From Desulfoferrobacter suflitae (lineage in GTDB: Bacteria; Desulfobacterota; Syntrophobacteria; Syntrophobacterales; Syntrophobacteraceae), in the NCBI RefSeq assembly GCF_022603395.1, contig NZ_JAIBKA010000005.1, forward strand, positions 124,001 to 188,000: a stretch of DNA of 64,000 nucleotides, written 5' to 3'. The translations under genes were made by a program, and so were the position numbers. Below the pieces are notes generated by a model. That model did not search any database. It saw nothing but the letters and a program-made list of their open reading frames with translations, and was not told the DNA's origin. Position 1 is the stretch's first letter. The number at the start of each line of letters is the position of its first letter. Shown piece after piece: positions 63,048-64,000 of this stretch.

Positions 63048-63454
63048 GTTTGCTCCTCCTGTTCTGTAGGTTATGGTGGTTGAACTCCGGACGCCGTTTT
63101 GCTCCATGTAAACCGCTCCTGCACACATTTATGGGTTAACGCCGTCGTGACAAGGCCGGCCAACGACTGCGAGGAACGCGAGAACCACTGTCAACTACGC
63201 TCCAAGTGGGAACTTGAGCAAGCGGGAGAGCAGCATTAGAAGTGCGCACCAGACAGGCCGGATGGGGTGATTCTCCAGTGCGGCAACCCATTTGATTCGG
63301 CCCTCTTAGGGTATTATAGGGTTTGTGCAAAGTCAAGCTGGGCGAAACCCCCTGCCGGCCTGTTCTGCAACGATCCAATAATCATAGCGTCAGGTTGGGC
63401 TGATTGATCTAGAACCTTCCGATATCCATCCTGAAAGCTCATTTTGCCATACGG
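63048..63454. other. intergenic region upstream of livK
   Basis: 407 bp between the decarboxylase-subunit stop and livK. On the minus strand TATAAT (complement of 63313-63318) is preceded by TTGACT (complement of 63331-63336), but only 12 bases apart, so the promoter is uncertain. No gene was seen. Confidence 0.35.
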
Positions 63455-64000
63455 CTACATCATAAAGGACCAAAGAACGCCGGCTCCTATGGCAGATCCA
63501 ATGACCCCCGCTATATTGGGTGCCATGGCATGCATCAGCAGATAATTGCCCGGATCTTCCCGGTTTCCAACCAGCTGGACGACCCGAGCCGAGTCCGGCA
63601 CCGCGGATACCCCGGCGGCTCCCAGTATGGGATTGATCTTGTTCGTGGCAAAAACGTTCACCAGTTTGGCAAAAAGAATTCCACTGGCGGTTGCCACCAT
63701 AAATGAGGCGGCTCCCAACAGGAAAATCCCCACCGACTTGGCGGTAAGAAAAACATCGGCCTGGGTTGAGGCTCCGACCGTGATGCCCAGCAAAATAGTC
63801 ACGATATCGATTAGAGCCGTGCGAGCGGTTAACGCCAGCCGATCCGCAACCAGGCATTCCTTCAACAGGTTACCAAAAAACAACATGCCCAAAAGCGGCA
63901 GTGCCGCCGGTGCGAGAAAACAGCAGGAAAGAAAACCGATGACGGGGAAGATGATCTTTTCTCTCCTGCTGACTGGCCTCGGATCCGGCATCCGAATCAA
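63455..64000 (-). CDS. sodium-translocating decarboxylase beta subunit, C-terminal fragment
   Basis: The last 181 residues of the membrane subunit shared by oxaloacetate, methylmalonyl-CoA and glutaconyl-CoA decarboxylases (OadB, MmdB, GcdB). The end shows the family hallmark NPILGAAGVSAVPDSARVVQL, REDPGNYLLMHAMAPNIAGVIGSA and several helices (FPVIGFLSCCFLAPAALPLLGM and LIDIVTILLGITVGAS). It decarboxylates carboxybiotin and pumps sodium outward. The 5' part lies beyond the window; methylmalonyl-CoA decarboxylase fits a propionate-oxidising organism but is not proven. Confidence 0.9.
   Translation of the reverse strand: MIRMPDPRPVSRREKIIFPVIGFLSCCFLAPAALPLLGMLFFGNLLKECLVADRLALTARTALIDIVTILLGITVGASTQADVFLTAKSVGIFLLGAASFMVATASGILFAKLVNVFATNKINPILGAAGVSAVPDSARVVQLVGNREDPGNYLLMHAMAPNIAGVIGSAIGAGVLWSFMM

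Noticed and set aside
1-64000. tRNA, rRNA and CRISPR arrays
   Set aside because: No cloverleaf-like sequence, rRNA stretch or spaced repeat array was recognised while reading both strands; a covariance-model scan would be the decisive test.

Overview
The window looks like chromosome of a strictly anaerobic, Gram-negative member of the Desulfobacterota, most like Syntrophobacter and its relatives. This is an inference from gene content: a complete Rnf ion-pumping complex with ApbE, a B12-dependent ribonucleotide reductase, a UbiA/UbiD pair of the menaquinone type, the end of a sodium-translocating decarboxylase beta subunit, a branched-chain amino-acid (Liv) ABC transporter and many periplasmic lipoproteins. 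No rRNA, tRNA, CRISPR array or prophage was seen.

Layout. 1-2543: 5' part of fabH (minus strand), then a complete ISAs1-type insertion sequence (607-2533) bounded by a 10-bp target duplication; its transposase carries an N-terminal DruA-like (DUF4338) domain and is split across two frames at an A_AAA_AAG heptamer. 2.6-8.4 kb: globin-coupled histidine kinase, SEC-C methionine aminopeptidase, two tiny Cys-containing proteins, an HD-GYP response regulator and ArfB. 8.4-15.3 kb: plus-strand run with a hydrolase/OsmC fusion, a CysRS-like protein that lacks two zinc ligands, a TrpF-like protein that lacks the catalytic Cys, a metallophosphoesterase, an aldehyde dehydrogenase and an acyl-reductase-like SDR. 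15.3-23 kb: EttA, an EamA transporter, a sorbosone-dehydrogenase-like lipoprotein, MFS, DUF1499, a Cys-rich orphan and SixA. 23-30 kb: rnfCDGEAB, facing apbE. 30-34.8 kb: a cluster with an ECF sigma factor, a membrane partner with a periplasmic glycogen-binding (CBM48) domain, a CBM48 lipoprotein and secreted glycine-rich proteins. 34.9-44.5 kb: nfi-nrdJ and dnaK-cbpA-cbpM-clpB. 44.5-53.5 kb: menaquinone UbiD/UbiA pair, RlmD, PBP1-type peptidoglycan synthase, TPR lipoprotein, AI-2E exporter and a small membrane protein. 53.9-57.5 kb: leuA with a newly read leader peptide of eight consecutive Leu codons plus an attenuator, and a CCA-adding enzyme. 57.6-64 kb: CBS-ACT protein, livKHMGF and the decarboxylase beta subunit fragment.

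How it fits together. The Rnf complex couples ferredoxin and NADH to an ion gradient; ApbE would attach FMN to RnfD and RnfG, and the decarboxylase subunit would add to a sodium gradient. The strongest new regulatory reading is classical ribosome-mediated attenuation of leuA. The two best candidates for an undescribed system are the ECF/CBM48/poly-Gly operon and the tight cluster of catalytically altered CysRS-like and TrpF-like proteins with a phosphoesterase. Functions are assigned by recognising family motifs in the translations; no database search was run.
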